64,000 nt of DNA. It comes from Campylobacter subantarcticus LMG 24377. GTDB lineage: Bacteria; Campylobacterota; Campylobacteria; Campylobacterales; Campylobacteraceae. The position numbers and the translations under genes are program-made. Numbering within the stretch: position 1 is the stretch's first letter; every line of letters begins with the position of its first letter. The notes below the pieces were generated by a model, which saw only the letters and a program-made list of their open reading frames with translations, searched no databases and was not told where the DNA came from. Location: assembly GCF_000816305.1 (NCBI RefSeq), contig NZ_CP007773.1, forward strand, positions 1,302,001 through 1,366,000. Direction: 5' to 3'. Positions 17,326 through 27,227 of the stretch are shown here, one piece after another.

Positions 17326-18096
17326 TTATATATTAAAAAATAACAACTCCATATGTTCAAAACTTTTAATCATAAGACTTTTAAAATACTGCATCATAAT
17401 CATCAAAATGGCAATCAATACCGCAAAAGATAAAAATATCTTAATAGGATAACCTACCACCAAAAGATTAAATTGAGGCATAGTTTTCATAAGCATACCA
17501 AAAATCACATCTGAAAGCAAAGATATTGCTAAGATTGGAAATGCCATCGAAAAACCCAATACAAAGATATTAACCATAGCTTTATTTAAATAAAGCATTA
17601 AATTTTCATGTGGGTAAAATCCACCCAAGCTAATATACTCTAACGAATTAGAGATAAAAAGCAAAATCAAATGGTGTCCATCAAAAGCCAAAAAAACAAG
17701 CAAAGCAAGCAAATTTAAAATTTGTGATATCACGGGTGTATTAGCACCGGTTGTTGGATCCATAACACTAGCCATAGAAAAACCCATAGTAAAAGAAACT
17801 TGCTCACCTGCCATTTGTAAAATAGCAAATGTCATTTGCAAAATAAGTCCAGCAATCATACCAAAAAGCACTTCTGCTAAAAGATATAAAATAAAAAAAG
17901 AATCAGGACTAGTTCCCTCTAGTCTTGCTAATGGATATAAAAACATTGTAAAAAATAATACCAATGTTGTTTTTACCACCAAAGGAATGTTATTATGTGA
18001 AAAAAATGGAAAAAAAACAATCAAACCACTCATTCTAGCAAATAAAAGCATGAAAATGACTACATTTTCATCACCTAAATATTTAACAAATTCCAT
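17326..18096 (-). CDS. fliR: Flagellar biosynthesis protein FliR
   Basis: A 256-residue membrane protein with about six helices and FliR-type signatures: ARMSGLIVFFPFF near the N terminus, GFSMASVMDPTTGANTPVISQ near 104-124 and LLVVGYPIKIFLSF. FliR, with FliP and FliQ, forms the entry of the flagellar type III export gate. The start overlaps the preceding ABC ATPase gene by 14 bp. The next gene downstream is the acidic protein, after a gap of about 55 bp. Confidence 0.9.
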   Translation of the reverse strand: MEFVKYLGDENVVIFMLLFARMSGLIVFFPFFSHNNIPLVVKTTLVLFFTMFLYPLARLEGTSPDSFFILYLLAEVLFGMIAGLILQMTFAILQMAGEQVSFTMGFSMASVMDPTTGANTPVISQILNLLALLVFLAFDGHHLILLFISNSLEYISLGGFYPHENLMLYLNKAMVNIFVLGFSMAFPILAISLLSDVIFGMLMKTMPQFNLLVVGYPIKIFLSFAVLIAILMIMMQYFKSLMIKSFEHMELLFFNI

Positions 18097-18718
18097 GATT
18101 GCTTAAGTGAAATACCTTGTCGCATTTTTTTGCAAGCTCATGATCATGTGTAACAAAAACCAAAGCTGCATTGTTTTCTTTAACATAATCAATCAAAATA
18201 TCCATAACGTTTAAGGCATTTTTATAATCTAAATTTCCCGTAGCTTCATCAGCAAAAATAATCTTAGGTTTTTTACTCAACACTCTAGCTATACTTACTC
18301 TTTGCTGTTGACCACCACTTAGTTTTGTGATTTTTTGATGCATTAAATTTGCAATATCAAGTTTATCTAGTAGTTTATAATCAATACTTTGCTCACTTAA
18401 AATACTAGCAAGCTCTATATTTTCTAAAGCCAAAAAGCCTTTAAACAAATAATGCATTTGAAAAATGATACCAAAATCTTTTCTTCGAATTTGCAACAAA
18501 GCATCATCATTTAATGCGTAAAGATCTTGATTATGATAAAAAATTTTTCCTGACTGTGGTTTTAATAGAGTGGATAAAATATGCAAAAGAGTGGATTTAC
18601 CACATCCACTACTTCCTTGTATCGCAATACAATCTTTTGCATTTATAGTAAAATTTAGGTTTTCAAAAAGCGGAATATCAAAACTGTGGCTTAAATTTTC
18701 CGCTTTTAAAAGTTCCAT
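18083..18718 (-). CDS. ABC transporter ATP-binding protein, LolD-like
   Basis: A 211-residue stand-alone ATPase with Walker A GSSGCGKST (about 34-42), the signature LSGGQQQR, Walker B KIIFADEAT and the switch histidine in VTHD. The size and the QMHYLFKGFLALENI segment fit the LolD/FtsE/MacB group. A LolC/E-type permease gene lies elsewhere in this window (61445-62647) and could be its partner in lipoprotein release. That pairing is inferred. It lies 2 bp after tsf and overlaps fliR by 14 bp. Confidence 0.82.
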   Translation of the reverse strand: MELLKAENLSHSFDIPLFENLNFTINAKDCIAIQGSSGCGKSTLLHILSTLLKPQSGKIFYHNQDLYALNDDALLQIRRKDFGIIFQMHYLFKGFLALENIELASILSEQSIDYKLLDKLDIANLMHQKITKLSGGQQQRVSIARVLSKKPKIIFADEATGNLDYKNALNVMDILIDYVKENNAALVFVTHDHELAKKCDKVFHLSNHGIC

Positions 18719-18720
18719 TG

Positions 18721-19797
18721 TTAACCAATTTGAGCAGCAACTTCAGCAGCAAAATCTTCGGTTTTCTTTTCTAAACCCTCGCCTACTTCGAAACGGATGA
18801 ATTCAACTATTTTAATAGTTCCACCGAGTTCCTTTTCCTTCTCAGCGATTACTTGTTCTATAGTTTTTTTATCATCCATTACATAAAACTGACCCATTAA
18901 AGTAAGTCTACTATCAAGTTGAGAGTTGTCTGCGATAAAACTGTTTAATTTACCAGGAATGATATTAGGCCAAATTTTTTCAGGCTTACCTTGAGCTTGA
19001 AGTTCAGCTTTAATAGCTTCTTCGGCTGCTTGAATTACTTCTTGAGTTAGCTGTTTTCTACTTGCATATTTTGGAATTTTATGCTCTGGTTTGTTAGGAT
19101 CTTTTAATCTTCTTCTCTCTTCGTTTTCTTTTTCTAACTCAGCAACTAAAGCTTTATATTCATTCTCTACAAAGTCCATATCAAGTTCTTCATAAGATAA
19201 ATAACTTGGCTTCATTGCAGCAATATGCATACAAAGATGTTTTAAAAAGTCTCCACATTTACTAGCCGTAGCCTCGCTATCACAAGCAGCAGCGATAACT
19301 ACACCCACACGACCATTAGTATGAATATAGCCATTTACTATGCCATTGACTTCAGCTTTTAAAGTAGCAAATCTTCTTATAACCAAATTTTCACCAATAG
19401 TTGCAATTTGACTTTTTAGATACTCTTCAAATTTAACACCATTAATTTCACTTGAGTGTAATTCTTCTACACTTTGAAGATTTTTACTCTGAATGTGCAC
19501 TGTCGCATCTTTTGTTAAAGCAATAAACTGCTCATTTTTAGCAACAAAATCTGTCTCTGAATTAATTTCACTTACCGTAGCACATTTAAAATCATCACTT
19601 ACTTTTACACTAACTAAGCCTTCAGCAGCCAAACGATCGGCTTTTTTATCAGCCTTACCAAGACCTTTTTCTCTTAAAAGCTGTACTGCCTTTTCAAAAT
19701 CACCATCAGTATCTTTTAAAGCGTTTTTACAATCCATCATACCTGCGCCAGTACTTTCGCGCAGTTCTTTTACCATTTGTGCAGTGATTTCAGCCAT
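18721..19797 (-). CDS. tsf: Elongation factor Ts
   Basis: A 358-residue EF-Ts, the longer form typical of this bacterial class. The N-terminal UBA-like block KELRESTGAGMMDCKNAL (about 10-27) and the EF-Tu contact TDFVAKNEQF (about 82-91) are intact. It exchanges GDP for GTP on EF-Tu. The start overlaps the rpsB stop by one base (TAATG), the usual rpsB-tsf order. Confidence 0.96.
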   Translation of the reverse strand: MAEITAQMVKELRESTGAGMMDCKNALKDTDGDFEKAVQLLREKGLGKADKKADRLAAEGLVSVKVSDDFKCATVSEINSETDFVAKNEQFIALTKDATVHIQSKNLQSVEELHSSEINGVKFEEYLKSQIATIGENLVIRRFATLKAEVNGIVNGYIHTNGRVGVVIAAACDSEATASKCGDFLKHLCMHIAAMKPSYLSYEELDMDFVENEYKALVAELEKENEERRRLKDPNKPEHKIPKYASRKQLTQEVIQAAEEAIKAELQAQGKPEKIWPNIIPGKLNSFIADNSQLDSRLTLMGQFYVMDDKKTIEQVIAEKEKELGGTIKIVEFIRFEVGEGLEKKTEDFAAEVAAQIG

Positions 19798-20582
19798 TAC
19801 TCTTTATCTCCTTCAAAATCTTCTTCACTCATAACTTCTTCTAAAACTTCTTTTTTTTCTTCTTCAGAGATCGGTTGTTCTTCATTTGCTTCGCCATCTT
19901 GCTCTCTTAAAGCTTTGCCCTCATTGATAGCTTCGGCCATTTCTTGGCAGAAAAGTTGAACTGAACGAATTGCATCATCATTTCCTGGTATTGGATAATC
20001 AACTAAATCAGGATCGCAGTTTGTATCTAGCGGAGCAACTACAGGGATTTTTAATCTATTAGCTTCTTGCACTGCGATTTTTTCTTTCACAGTATCGATA
20101 ACAAAAATCATATCAGGTTGGGTTTTCATATATCTAATACCACCAAGATATGCCAATAATTTTTCTTTTTTTCTAGTAAGCATTAATGCTTCTTTTTTAG
20201 TTAAAAGTTTAATGCTTCCATCTTCTTCCATTTTTTCTATAACTTCTAATTTTCTAATTGACTGACGAATTGTTCCAAAATTTGTCATCATACCACCAAG
20301 CCATCTATGATTTACATAAGGCATACCACATTTTTCAGCATACTCTTTAATCGCTCCACCAGCTTGTTTTTTAGTACCAACAAATAAAACTGTTTTACCT
20401 TCTGCTGCAGCATCACGAACAATATTATATGTATATCTAAAGTATCTAAGTGTTTTTTGTAAATCAATTACATAAATACCTTTTCTTTCACCAAAAATAA
20501 ATTTTTTCATTTTTGGATTCCATCTTCTTGTTTGGTGCCCAAAGTGTACACCACACTCTAATAAATCTCTCATGCTTACCAT
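19797..20582 (-). CDS. rpsB: 30S ribosomal protein S2
   Basis: A 261-residue S2 with the signatures [19 protein letters not shown] at the N terminus and [12 protein letters not shown] near 157. The C-terminal 30 residues are very acidic ([19 protein letters not shown]), a lineage extension. It is the first gene of an rpsB-tsf operon with an AAGGAG site, and its leader holds a conserved-looking stem. Confidence 0.96.
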   Translation of the reverse strand: MVSMRDLLECGVHFGHQTRRWNPKMKKFIFGERKGIYVIDLQKTLRYFRYTYNIVRDAAAEGKTVLFVGTKKQAGGAIKEYAEKCGMPYVNHRWLGGMMTNFGTIRQSIRKLEVIEKMEEDGSIKLLTKKEALMLTRKKEKLLAYLGGIRYMKTQPDMIFVIDTVKEKIAVQEANRLKIPVVAPLDTNCDPDLVDYPIPGNDDAIRSVQLFCQEMAEAINEGKALREQDGEANEEQPISEEEKKEVLEEVMSEEDFEGDKE

Positions 20583-20605
20583 GAAATTCTCCTTGAAATA
20601 AAATA

Positions 20606-20650
20606 ATTAGGTTTATTCCTCCGCATTCTTTAACCCATAAGCAACCTAAT
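20606..20650 (-). promoter_or_regulatory. Possible structured leader of rpsB
   Basis: On the minus strand the RNA before rpsB begins with ATTAGGTT (20650-20643) and returns with AACCTAAT (20613-20606), an 8-bp stem closing a 29-base loop. The loop contains GGGTTAAAGAATGCGGAGG. A TATAAT at 20687-20682 would start transcription about 25 bases upstream. S2 leaders that bind S2 exist in other bacteria; whether this is one is inferred. Confidence 0.4.
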
Positions 20651-20724
20651 AAGGAAATTAATGCGTGTGAAATGAAAGAATATTATATCAAATTTTATTT
20701 TATATTTAGCTTATTATTGAAGAA

Positions 20725-20747
20725 AAAGAACGCCTAAGGCGTTCTTT
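20725..20747 (-). terminator. Intrinsic terminator of petABC
   Basis: A 10-bp stem (AAAGAACGCC / GGCGTTCTTT) with a 3-base loop lies 8 bp after the petC stop and is followed on the minus strand by a T-rich run. It is the most GC-rich hairpin in the area. Confidence 0.88.
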
Positions 20748-20754
20748 GAGCAAA

Positions 20755-21882
20755 TTAGTGTAATTTAGACCAAACTGATCTTTTCCAGCCTATAGCAAAG
20801 ATACTTAAGATAACAAAGAATATCATGATGTAAATTCCTGTTTGTTCTCTTTCTTCTTTTTTGCTATCGCCAACTTTTTCAAGATAATCTATAACTTGAG
20901 TTTGTGCTTTTTCATTTAAACCAACTCTTGGCATAGCTGTACCATGGATTTTCTTTAGAGGCTCATTGATAAAAATATCAAGATAATCTCTTCCTTTAGA
21001 TCTAATCATCATAGACAAATCCGGAGGAGTCATACCAAGATAGTTTTTCAAATCACTCATATTTGAACTTGAAACAAAACCATCATATTTCACATCATGA
21101 CATCTTCCACAAGCATTTTCAAAGGTATGTTTGCTTTTTATAAAATCAAATTCTTTAGTTATCAAAGCTGCTTTTTCTTGCTCTGAAAGCTCTTGATTTT
21201 TTGCATATTTTTCATCTAATTCAGCTTTTAATTTCGCATCAAAATCTTTTTCATATGCATTAGCTGTATCTTTGAAAAACGCAATTAAATCTGCCAAATC
21301 TTGGCTATCTTGCACTTCATCTCCGCTTAAAGGATAAGCAGGCATCAAGAATGGATTTTCATCGTTAAACTTGTGTGAAATTTGTAAAGCTTTCACCGGA
21401 TCAACAATCAATGCTGCTAAAAATTTCTCATCATAGATAGCACCACTATCACTTAAATCAGGCGGTGTTACACCCAAAGAAGAATCTGTAATAATCGCAG
21501 GAATCCCCACCGCTTTAACACCATGACATGCAATACAATTTCCCTCAAAAAGCTCTTTACCTTTTTGAGCATTACCTTTAGTAAAATCAATTTTTGCTAT
21601 TTTTTCCCACAACTGCTTAGTCGCCTCTTCTTGGCTTTGAGCGAGTTCTAATGCTTTTTGCGCATTAACAATAGCTTTTTCATTACCCGAAGCATTTGCA
21701 TCAATAGCTGCTTTTTGTTTTACAGCTAATTCATTTTTAGCAAATTCTGCATCAGCTTTTGCGAAATCAAAATTTACTGGTGTTGAAGGAGGGTTCATCA
21801 CTGAATGTGCATAAGGTTCAACTCCCCAATATACTAAACCTGTGAAAAAGACAACTATAAAAAATATCTTTAATTCTCTCAT
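20755..21882 (-). CDS. petC: Cytochrome bc1 complex, dihaem cytochrome c subunit
   Basis: A 375-residue membrane-bound cytochrome with two CxxCH haem sites, CIACH near residue 116 and CGRCH near 258, each in a class I cytochrome c domain. There is an N-terminal anchor (about 7-22), a long alanine-rich helical linker, and a second membrane helix near the C terminus. The start at 21882 follows AAGGAGC, whereas a longer frame would run into petB. The dihaem form is characteristic of epsilonproteobacterial bc1. It passes electrons from the Rieske centre to periplasmic cytochrome c. Confidence 0.92.
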   Translation of the reverse strand: MRELKIFFIVVFFTGLVYWGVEPYAHSVMNPPSTPVNFDFAKADAEFAKNELAVKQKAAIDANASGNEKAIVNAQKALELAQSQEEATKQLWEKIAKIDFTKGNAQKGKELFEGNCIACHGVKAVGIPAIITDSSLGVTPPDLSDSGAIYDEKFLAALIVDPVKALQISHKFNDENPFLMPAYPLSGDEVQDSQDLADLIAFFKDTANAYEKDFDAKLKAELDEKYAKNQELSEQEKAALITKEFDFIKSKHTFENACGRCHDVKYDGFVSSSNMSDLKNYLGMTPPDLSMMIRSKGRDYLDIFINEPLKKIHGTAMPRVGLNEKAQTQVIDYLEKVGDSKKEEREQTGIYIMIFFVILSIFAIGWKRSVWSKLH

Positions 21883-21884
21883 TA

Positions 21885-23129
21885 TTAGCTCCTTTTTCTT
21901 TCCATGATAGTAATAATTGGCAATACCACTAATAATAGCAATAAAAATACCATAGAAGCATAAAATCCTATCCAAGCATTAATTCCTGTTGGAGGAAGCT
22001 TTCCATAAACTGTCAACACGATTAAATCTATCAATAACACCCAAAACCATACAAAAAACAATGGTCTTTCATGTGCAGGTTTTACCACATCACTTCTATC
22101 AAGCCAAGGCAATAAGAAGAAGATAATTTGTGCTATACCAAATGCTGCAAGTCCTATATCAAACGCTTTAATACTTCCAATATCAAAGAAGAATCCTCTT
22201 AATACTTCATAGCTCCATAAGAAATACCACTCAGGATAAATATGAGGAGGGGTTTTTAAAGAGTTCGCAGGATCAAAGTTGATCGGATCCATTGCAAAAT
22301 TAAATTTAAAACATACCAAATAAAAGAAGAAAATCATAAATAAAGCAATATACATGAAGTCTTTAGCTAAAAATCCTGGCCAAAAAGGAATTACTTTAGA
22401 ACCTTTTGTATCACCTGCTAAATATTTTTCAGCTTCTAAGTCAAAATCAATTTCTTCTGCGATTTCATTATTAACATGAGGAATTCTCAAAGAATAAAAG
22501 TGAAATACAATAATCGCCAAAATCATAATCGGCAATAAACATACATGCAGCATGAAAAATCTTGTTAAGGTTGGATCAGATACCGCAAAATCCCCTCTTA
22601 TCCAAATAACCAAAGCATCACCTATAAAAGGAATTCCACCAAAAAGTTGTGTAATAACTTGTGCAGCCCAAAAGCTCATTTGTCCCCAAGGTAGCATATA
22701 ACCACTAAATGCTTCCGCTGAAAAGACAACAAATAAAAGCATACCACTAACCCAAATCATCTCACGGCCTTTTTTATAAGAACCATAATAAATTCCAGTT
22801 AGCATATGAATATAGATAATCAAAAACACAACCGAAGCTGCAACACCATGCATATGACGCCAAAGCCAGCCATATTCAACTTCTTGCATGATAGTTTTAT
22901 TTACACTATCAAAAGCCAAAGCCACATCCGGCTTATAATACATTACTAAAAATAAACCCGAGATAAATAAAATAGCAAAAAGAGTAGTTAAAATAACACC
23001 CATTGCCCATAAGAAATTTATTTGTTTTGGTATCCAATATTGAGCCATCAATACATTAAAAAGCTTATTTACAGCTAATCTTTGATCAAGCCAATCTACA
23101 ATACCGTTAGCTTTTTTTATTTGTGCCAT
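21885..23129 (-). CDS. petB: Cytochrome b subunit of the bc1 complex
   Basis: A 414-residue membrane protein with the cytochrome b core: GYMLPWGQMSFW near residue 145, paired haem histidines in the RHMHGVAAS and FMLHVCLLP helices, and the quinol-site PEWY motif in YPEWYFLW. It oxidises menaquinol in the inner membrane. It lies between petA (1-bp gap) and petC (2-bp gap), and its GGAGG site overlaps the petA stop region. Confidence 0.95.
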   Translation of the reverse strand: MAQIKKANGIVDWLDQRLAVNKLFNVLMAQYWIPKQINFLWAMGVILTTLFAILFISGLFLVMYYKPDVALAFDSVNKTIMQEVEYGWLWRHMHGVAASVVFLIIYIHMLTGIYYGSYKKGREMIWVSGMLLFVVFSAEAFSGYMLPWGQMSFWAAQVITQLFGGIPFIGDALVIWIRGDFAVSDPTLTRFFMLHVCLLPIMILAIIVFHFYSLRIPHVNNEIAEEIDFDLEAEKYLAGDTKGSKVIPFWPGFLAKDFMYIALFMIFFFYLVCFKFNFAMDPINFDPANSLKTPPHIYPEWYFLWSYEVLRGFFFDIGSIKAFDIGLAAFGIAQIIFFLLPWLDRSDVVKPAHERPLFFVWFWVLLIDLIVLTVYGKLPPTGINAWIGFYASMVFLLLLLVVLPIITIMERKRS

Positions 23130-23130
23130 A

Positions 23131-23634
23131 TCAAGCCTCCGCGATCATTTTTTTATATTCAGGACCTTCTTCACCTAATACCAATTTCGTTCCATCGATT
23201 CTAAAAGGAGGAATATCCAAAGGTCTTGGAGGAGGACCAAATACATTTTTACCGCTAATGTCAAACTCACCACCATGACACGCACATTTAAATAATTTCT
23301 CACTTGGAGCATAAGCTGGAATACAGCCCAAATGCGTACAAAGACCAATAACCACAGTATAAGCAACATCACCAACAACAACATCTCTGTTGCTATCTTT
23401 TGCCATATCTGCATCTTTTTTTAAGATAAATATTGGTTTTTTACGCCATTCGATTGTTCTTAATTCGCCCTCTTTCATACCAGAAAGATCTACAGTAGTA
23501 ATACCTGCTGCTTTTACACTTGGGAGCGGATCCCACGTTTTTTTCATTGCAACTAATGAAAAAGCACCACCCACAGCAGCTACTGTTCCAAAGGCAAAGC
23601 CCATAAAGCTTCGTCTACTTTCAGATGTAGCCAT
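23131..23634 (-). CDS. petA: Rieske iron-sulfur subunit of the bc1 complex
   Basis: A 167-residue protein. The Tat signal SRRSFMGFAFGT (twin Arg at 6-7) doubles as the membrane anchor. The 2Fe-2S cluster is bound by CTHLGCIP and CACHGGEFD, with both Cys-His pairs intact. It is the first gene of the petABC operon and starts at ATG 23634 behind GGAAG. It depends on Tat export, and tatA lies about 8 kb away. Confidence 0.95.
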   Translation of the reverse strand: MATSESRRSFMGFAFGTVAAVGGAFSLVAMKKTWDPLPSVKAAGITTVDLSGMKEGELRTIEWRKKPIFILKKDADMAKDSNRDVVVGDVAYTVVIGLCTHLGCIPAYAPSEKLFKCACHGGEFDISGKNVFGPPPRPLDIPPFRIDGTKLVLGEEGPEYKKMIAEA

Positions 23635-23776
23635 TCTACTTCCTTTGTTTTGATTTGTATGTAAAACATAACAGTTTATCTAAAAAATAATAAATTTTTT
23701 CTTTATGCAAAAAAGCTTTATTTAAGATATACAAGTGTTTATTTAAAATAATAAGAGTGTATTTATTTTCAAATTA

Positions 23777-23810
23777 AAACAATAGACAAAGTTAATATCA
23801 TCTATTGTTT
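23777..23810 (-). terminator. Probable terminator of mnmG
   Basis: A 10-bp inverted repeat (AAACAATAGA / TCTATTGTTT) with a 14-base loop overlaps the mnmG stop codon and is followed by T-rich sequence on the minus strand. The long loop makes it a weak case. Confidence 0.5.
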
Positions 23811-25654
23811 TTCATTTTGATATAAATATGTAAAATATCCAAAGCAGCAGGAGTAATGCCACTAATTTGCGAAGCAGCAAAAATAGTAGGTGGATTAAAT
23901 TTTTGAAGCTTTTCTACCACTTCATTACTTAAACCACTTACACTTTTAAAATCAAAATTTTCAGGAATTTTTAGCTCATTTAAATTTTTCATTTTTTCAA
24001 TTTGTGCTTTTTGCATTGCGATATAATGATAATACTTCGCCTCATTTAAGATTTCATTCAAAGAATACTCATCCATATTTTTAAACATCTCATCTAAAGT
24101 TTTTAGCTTTTCTGTATTAAAACTAGCTCTTGCGACAATTTTTTGCAAAGTAACAATAGAAGTAATTTTTTCTTCTCCTATGCTTTGTAAAAAATCATTG
24201 TTTTGGCTACTTGGAGTCCATGTAGTTTGAAGTAAAAACTCAAGTCCTTTACTAACATTTTGTTTTATATTATCAATATATGCATAATCTTCTTGACTTA
24301 AAAGTTTAAAATTATAACCATACCCCCCTAGTCTTAAAATAGCGTTTTCTTCTCTTAGGAGTAGTCTGTACTCAGCTCTTGAAGTAAACATTCTATAAGG
24401 TTCTTTGGTACCTTTCATAACTAAATCATCGATCAAAACTCCTATATAAGCCTCATCACGCCCTAGTATAAAAGGCTCTTTTTCATCGATTGCTAAAACC
24501 GCATTTATCCCCGCCATAAATCCCTGTGCGGCCGCTTCTTCATAACCGGTTGTCCCGTTAATTTGCCCAGCACAGTATAAATTTTTAATTTTTTTAGCTT
24601 CTAAAGTATGTTTTAACTCTGTTGGATCAATATAATCATATTCTATAGCATAACCAAAACGCGTGATTTTAGCATTTTCAAAACCTTTTATACTTCTTAA
24701 CATTGCAATTTGCACTTCATAAGGCAAAGAAGTAGAAAAGCCATTGATGTAATATTCAGTTGCATCTTTAGTTTGCGGTTCTATAAATAAATGATGACTT
24801 TCTTTATCACCAAAACGATTAATTTTATCTTCAATAGAAGGACAATACCTTGGACCTATGCCCTCAATTTGTCCTGTAAAAAGTGGTGCACGATAAAAAT
24901 TATTTTTAATAATCTCATGCGTAGTGAGATTGGTTCTTGCAATGTAGCATGGAAGCTGATTAGGTTTGAAATTTTTGGTTTTAAAGCTAAATGCCTTAGG
25001 ATTTTCATCTCCAGGTTGAATTTCTAAAACACTAAAGTCAATACTTTTAGCATCTACTCTTGGACAAGTTCCTGTTTTTAACCTTCCTATTTTCAAACCA
25101 CTTTGTTTTAAATAATCCCCTAAATTTATAGACGCAAGCTCTCCTACCCTACCTGCTTGAAGTTTGGTTTCGCCTACATGGATAAGTCCATTTAAAAAAG
25201 TTCCTGTTGTAAGTATGATTTTTTTGGCAAAATATGTATTTTCTAAATTTGTCTTTACTCCCTTAACCTCATCATTTTCTATAATTAAAGATAAAGCTTG
25301 CTCTTGAGAAATTTCTAAATTTTCAAGTTTTAAAAGCATATTTCTAGCACAAATTCTATAAGCATCCATGTCAATTTGCGCTCTACTTCCACGTACCGCA
25401 ATGCCTTTGCTTTCATTTAAAATTCTAAATTGAATTCCAGCTTCATCGGTAATTTGTCCCATAAGTCCACCCATAGCATCAAGCTCTTTTACTAAGTGTC
25501 CTTTTGCTAAACCACCTATGGCAGGATTGCAACTTGCAGCACCAATTTGCTCGATTAAAGTAGTTAAAAGTAAAGTTTTTTTACCCATTTTAGCTGCGGC
25601 AGCACTTGCTTCAATGCCAGCATGCCCACCGCCTATTATGATTATATCATACAT
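23798..25654 (-). CDS. mnmG: tRNA uridine-5-carboxymethylaminomethyl modification enzyme MnmG (GidA)
   Basis: A 618-residue FAD enzyme. The N-terminal dinucleotide motif is [11 protein letters not shown] (about 6-16), with family blocks [20 protein letters not shown] and [10 protein letters not shown], and a helical C-terminal tRNA-binding domain. With MnmE it modifies the wobble uridine of several tRNAs. It lies upstream of petA on the same strand, with a 163-bp gap in between. Confidence 0.96.
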   Translation of the reverse strand: MYDIIIIGGGHAGIEASAAAAKMGKKTLLLTTLIEQIGAASCNPAIGGLAKGHLVKELDAMGGLMGQITDEAGIQFRILNESKGIAVRGSRAQIDMDAYRICARNMLLKLENLEISQEQALSLIIENDEVKGVKTNLENTYFAKKIILTTGTFLNGLIHVGETKLQAGRVGELASINLGDYLKQSGLKIGRLKTGTCPRVDAKSIDFSVLEIQPGDENPKAFSFKTKNFKPNQLPCYIARTNLTTHEIIKNNFYRAPLFTGQIEGIGPRYCPSIEDKINRFGDKESHHLFIEPQTKDATEYYINGFSTSLPYEVQIAMLRSIKGFENAKITRFGYAIEYDYIDPTELKHTLEAKKIKNLYCAGQINGTTGYEEAAAQGFMAGINAVLAIDEKEPFILGRDEAYIGVLIDDLVMKGTKEPYRMFTSRAEYRLLLREENAILRLGGYGYNFKLLSQEDYAYIDNIKQNVSKGLEFLLQTTWTPSSQNNDFLQSIGEEKITSIVTLQKIVARASFNTEKLKTLDEMFKNMDEYSLNEILNEAKYYHYIAMQKAQIEKMKNLNELKIPENFDFKSVSGLSNEVVEKLQKFNPPTIFAASQISGITPAALDILHIYIKMKNNR

Positions 25655-25776
25655 ATTTTGACCTCATTTTCACTAAAAAGGCAAAAATTATATAATAATT
25701 TTTAAAATAAAACACTAAAAATGTTTTTGAAATTTAAAAGTTTTAGATAAAATCCCATAAAAATTAAAGGTATTAA

Positions 25777-26385
25777 ATGTTTAACGGATTAATCCGCGAA
25801 TTAGCCTTTGTCAAATCCTACGAAAACAACACTTTAAGGCTAAAGGCCGCTTACCAACCAAAACTCGGCGATAGTATTGCTGTTAATGGTGCATGCTTAA
25901 GTGTGACTAAATTATTTGATGATGGTTTTAATCTTGAGCTTTCTTATGAAACAAGAACTCGCATAGTAGTTGAAAATCTAAAAGACTATGTACATATTGA
26001 ACCTGCTTTACGCTATGGCGATAGAATAGATGGGCACTTAATGCAAGGACATATTGATGGTATCGGTGAAATTAGCAATATTATCAAAAAAGAAAATGGA
26101 GTAGATTTTTATATTAAATGTCCTAATGATATACAAATTTATATGGCAAATAAAGCTAGTATTGGCATAGATGGAGTGAGCTTGACCATCAATGAAGTTT
26201 TAAGAGATGGTATTCGTTTAACTATCATTCCTATAACTTTTAAAGAAACCTTATTCAAAACCTATACAATAGGAAGAAGAGTGAATATAGAAAGCGATCT
26301 TTTAGCAAGATATACTCATAGACAACTACACTATAAAAAAGAACCTTCATGGCAACAAATAGACAAGATTATATCACTTTATTAG
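25777..26385 (+). CDS. ribE: Riboflavin synthase, alpha chain
   Basis: A 202-residue protein made of two lumazine-binding barrels. The first has MFNGLI at the start and VNGACLSVT (about 36-44); the second has IDGVSLTINEV (about 133-143). The GHLMQGHIDGIGEI hinge is diagnostic. It converts two 6,7-dimethyl-8-ribityllumazines into riboflavin. The family usually begins MF(T)G(I/L), so the start is firm. It overlaps the next gene by 37 bp. ribA lies elsewhere in this window (52934). Confidence 0.93.
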   Translation: MFNGLIRELAFVKSYENNTLRLKAAYQPKLGDSIAVNGACLSVTKLFDDGFNLELSYETRTRIVVENLKDYVHIEPALRYGDRIDGHLMQGHIDGIGEISNIIKKENGVDFYIKCPNDIQIYMANKASIGIDGVSLTINEVLRDGIRLTIIPITFKETLFKTYTIGRRVNIESDLLARYTHRQLHYKKEPSWQQIDKIISLY

Positions 26386-27017
26386 AAAATAATCATTGCA
26401 AGGCTTTCATAGCCTTTGATCAAGACTATAATATTTTTAGAGCAAAGATTTATAATAATATTTTTCCTTGGGAAAAAACCATACAAAAATGCATATTTTT
26501 AAACCAAATTCACTCAAACATCATCACTTGCTATGATAAAAATTTTCATTTTGATGCTGATGGAGTAATTAGCAATGAGAAAAATGTGGCTTTATGTATT
26601 TTAAGTGCTGATTGCCTACCTTTACTTTTATATGATGATAAAAATAAAGTCATAGCAGCATTACATTCTGGTAGAAAAGGTTGTTTTGAAAATATCTTAA
26701 AAGAAGCTATTTTGAAAATGCAAGAAAGTTTTAACACTCAAGCAAAGAATTTAAAACTCATTATTTCAGCAGGAATTTGTGCTAAAAATTATAAGATTAA
26801 TGGTGAAATTTTAAACTACAGTAAAAAAAATTTCGTATCTTTTTTGTATGAAAATATGTTTGATTTAAAAGCGTTAGTTAAATTTCAAGCAAAAGAATTA
26901 GGGGTTGAAGATATTTTTGATATTAATCTTTGCACCTTTGACGATAAGAGATTTTTCTCATATAGAGAAAATAAAACTCCAAAGCGTATTGCCAGCGTGA
27001 TTTATTTAAAGGATTAA
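26349..27017 (+). CDS. YfiH/LACC1 family purine nucleoside phosphorylase (polyphenol oxidase family)
   Basis: A 222-residue protein with the family metal-site blocks LSADCLPLLLYD (Cys in ADC) and ALHSGRKGCFENI (His in ALH), plus QIHSN earlier. Members were once called laccases; recent work assigns purine nucleoside phosphorylase and adenosine deaminase activity. It starts inside ribE (37-bp overlap), without a strong ribosome site, so it probably depends on translational coupling. Confidence 0.85.
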   Translation: MATNRQDYITLLENNHCKAFIAFDQDYNIFRAKIYNNIFPWEKTIQKCIFLNQIHSNIITCYDKNFHFDADGVISNEKNVALCILSADCLPLLLYDDKNKVIAALHSGRKGCFENILKEAILKMQESFNTQAKNLKLIISAGICAKNYKINGEILNYSKKNFVSFLYENMFDLKALVKFQAKELGVEDIFDINLCTFDDKRFFSYRENKTPKRIASVIYLKD

Positions 27018-27018
27018 A

Positions 27019-27225
27019 ATGTATGAAATAAAAAATTTACTTGCTTTAAAAATTTTACAAAAAGCTAGAGAATTTGGCGATAATGACTTAAGTAATGAAA
27101 TTTTAATCACTCAAATGCTAAATCATACCCCGCAAACTCTAAACCAAAATGATACTAAAAATTTAAATGAATTTATCACAACACTTATAAATGCTAAAGA
27201 AAAAGCTAAAATGAGTAATAAATAA
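27019..27225 (+). CDS. Small hypothetical protein, operon with ribE
   Basis: A 68-residue soluble helical protein, rich in Asn, Leu and Lys, with no recognisable domain. It starts one base after the YfiH-family gene, with AAAGGA overlapping that stop, so it is likely translated from the same message. It ends 2 bp from the convergent dccS gene. Confidence 0.7.
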   Translation: MYEIKNLLALKILQKAREFGDNDLSNEILITQMLNHTPQTLNQNDTKNLNEFITTLINAKEKAKMSNK

Positions 27226-27227
27226 TT

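Noticed and set aside
23635..23797. The gap between petA and mnmG as a possible tRNA or small RNA
   Set aside because: No cloverleaf or strong stem other than the mnmG terminator was seen; it is simply AT-rich.
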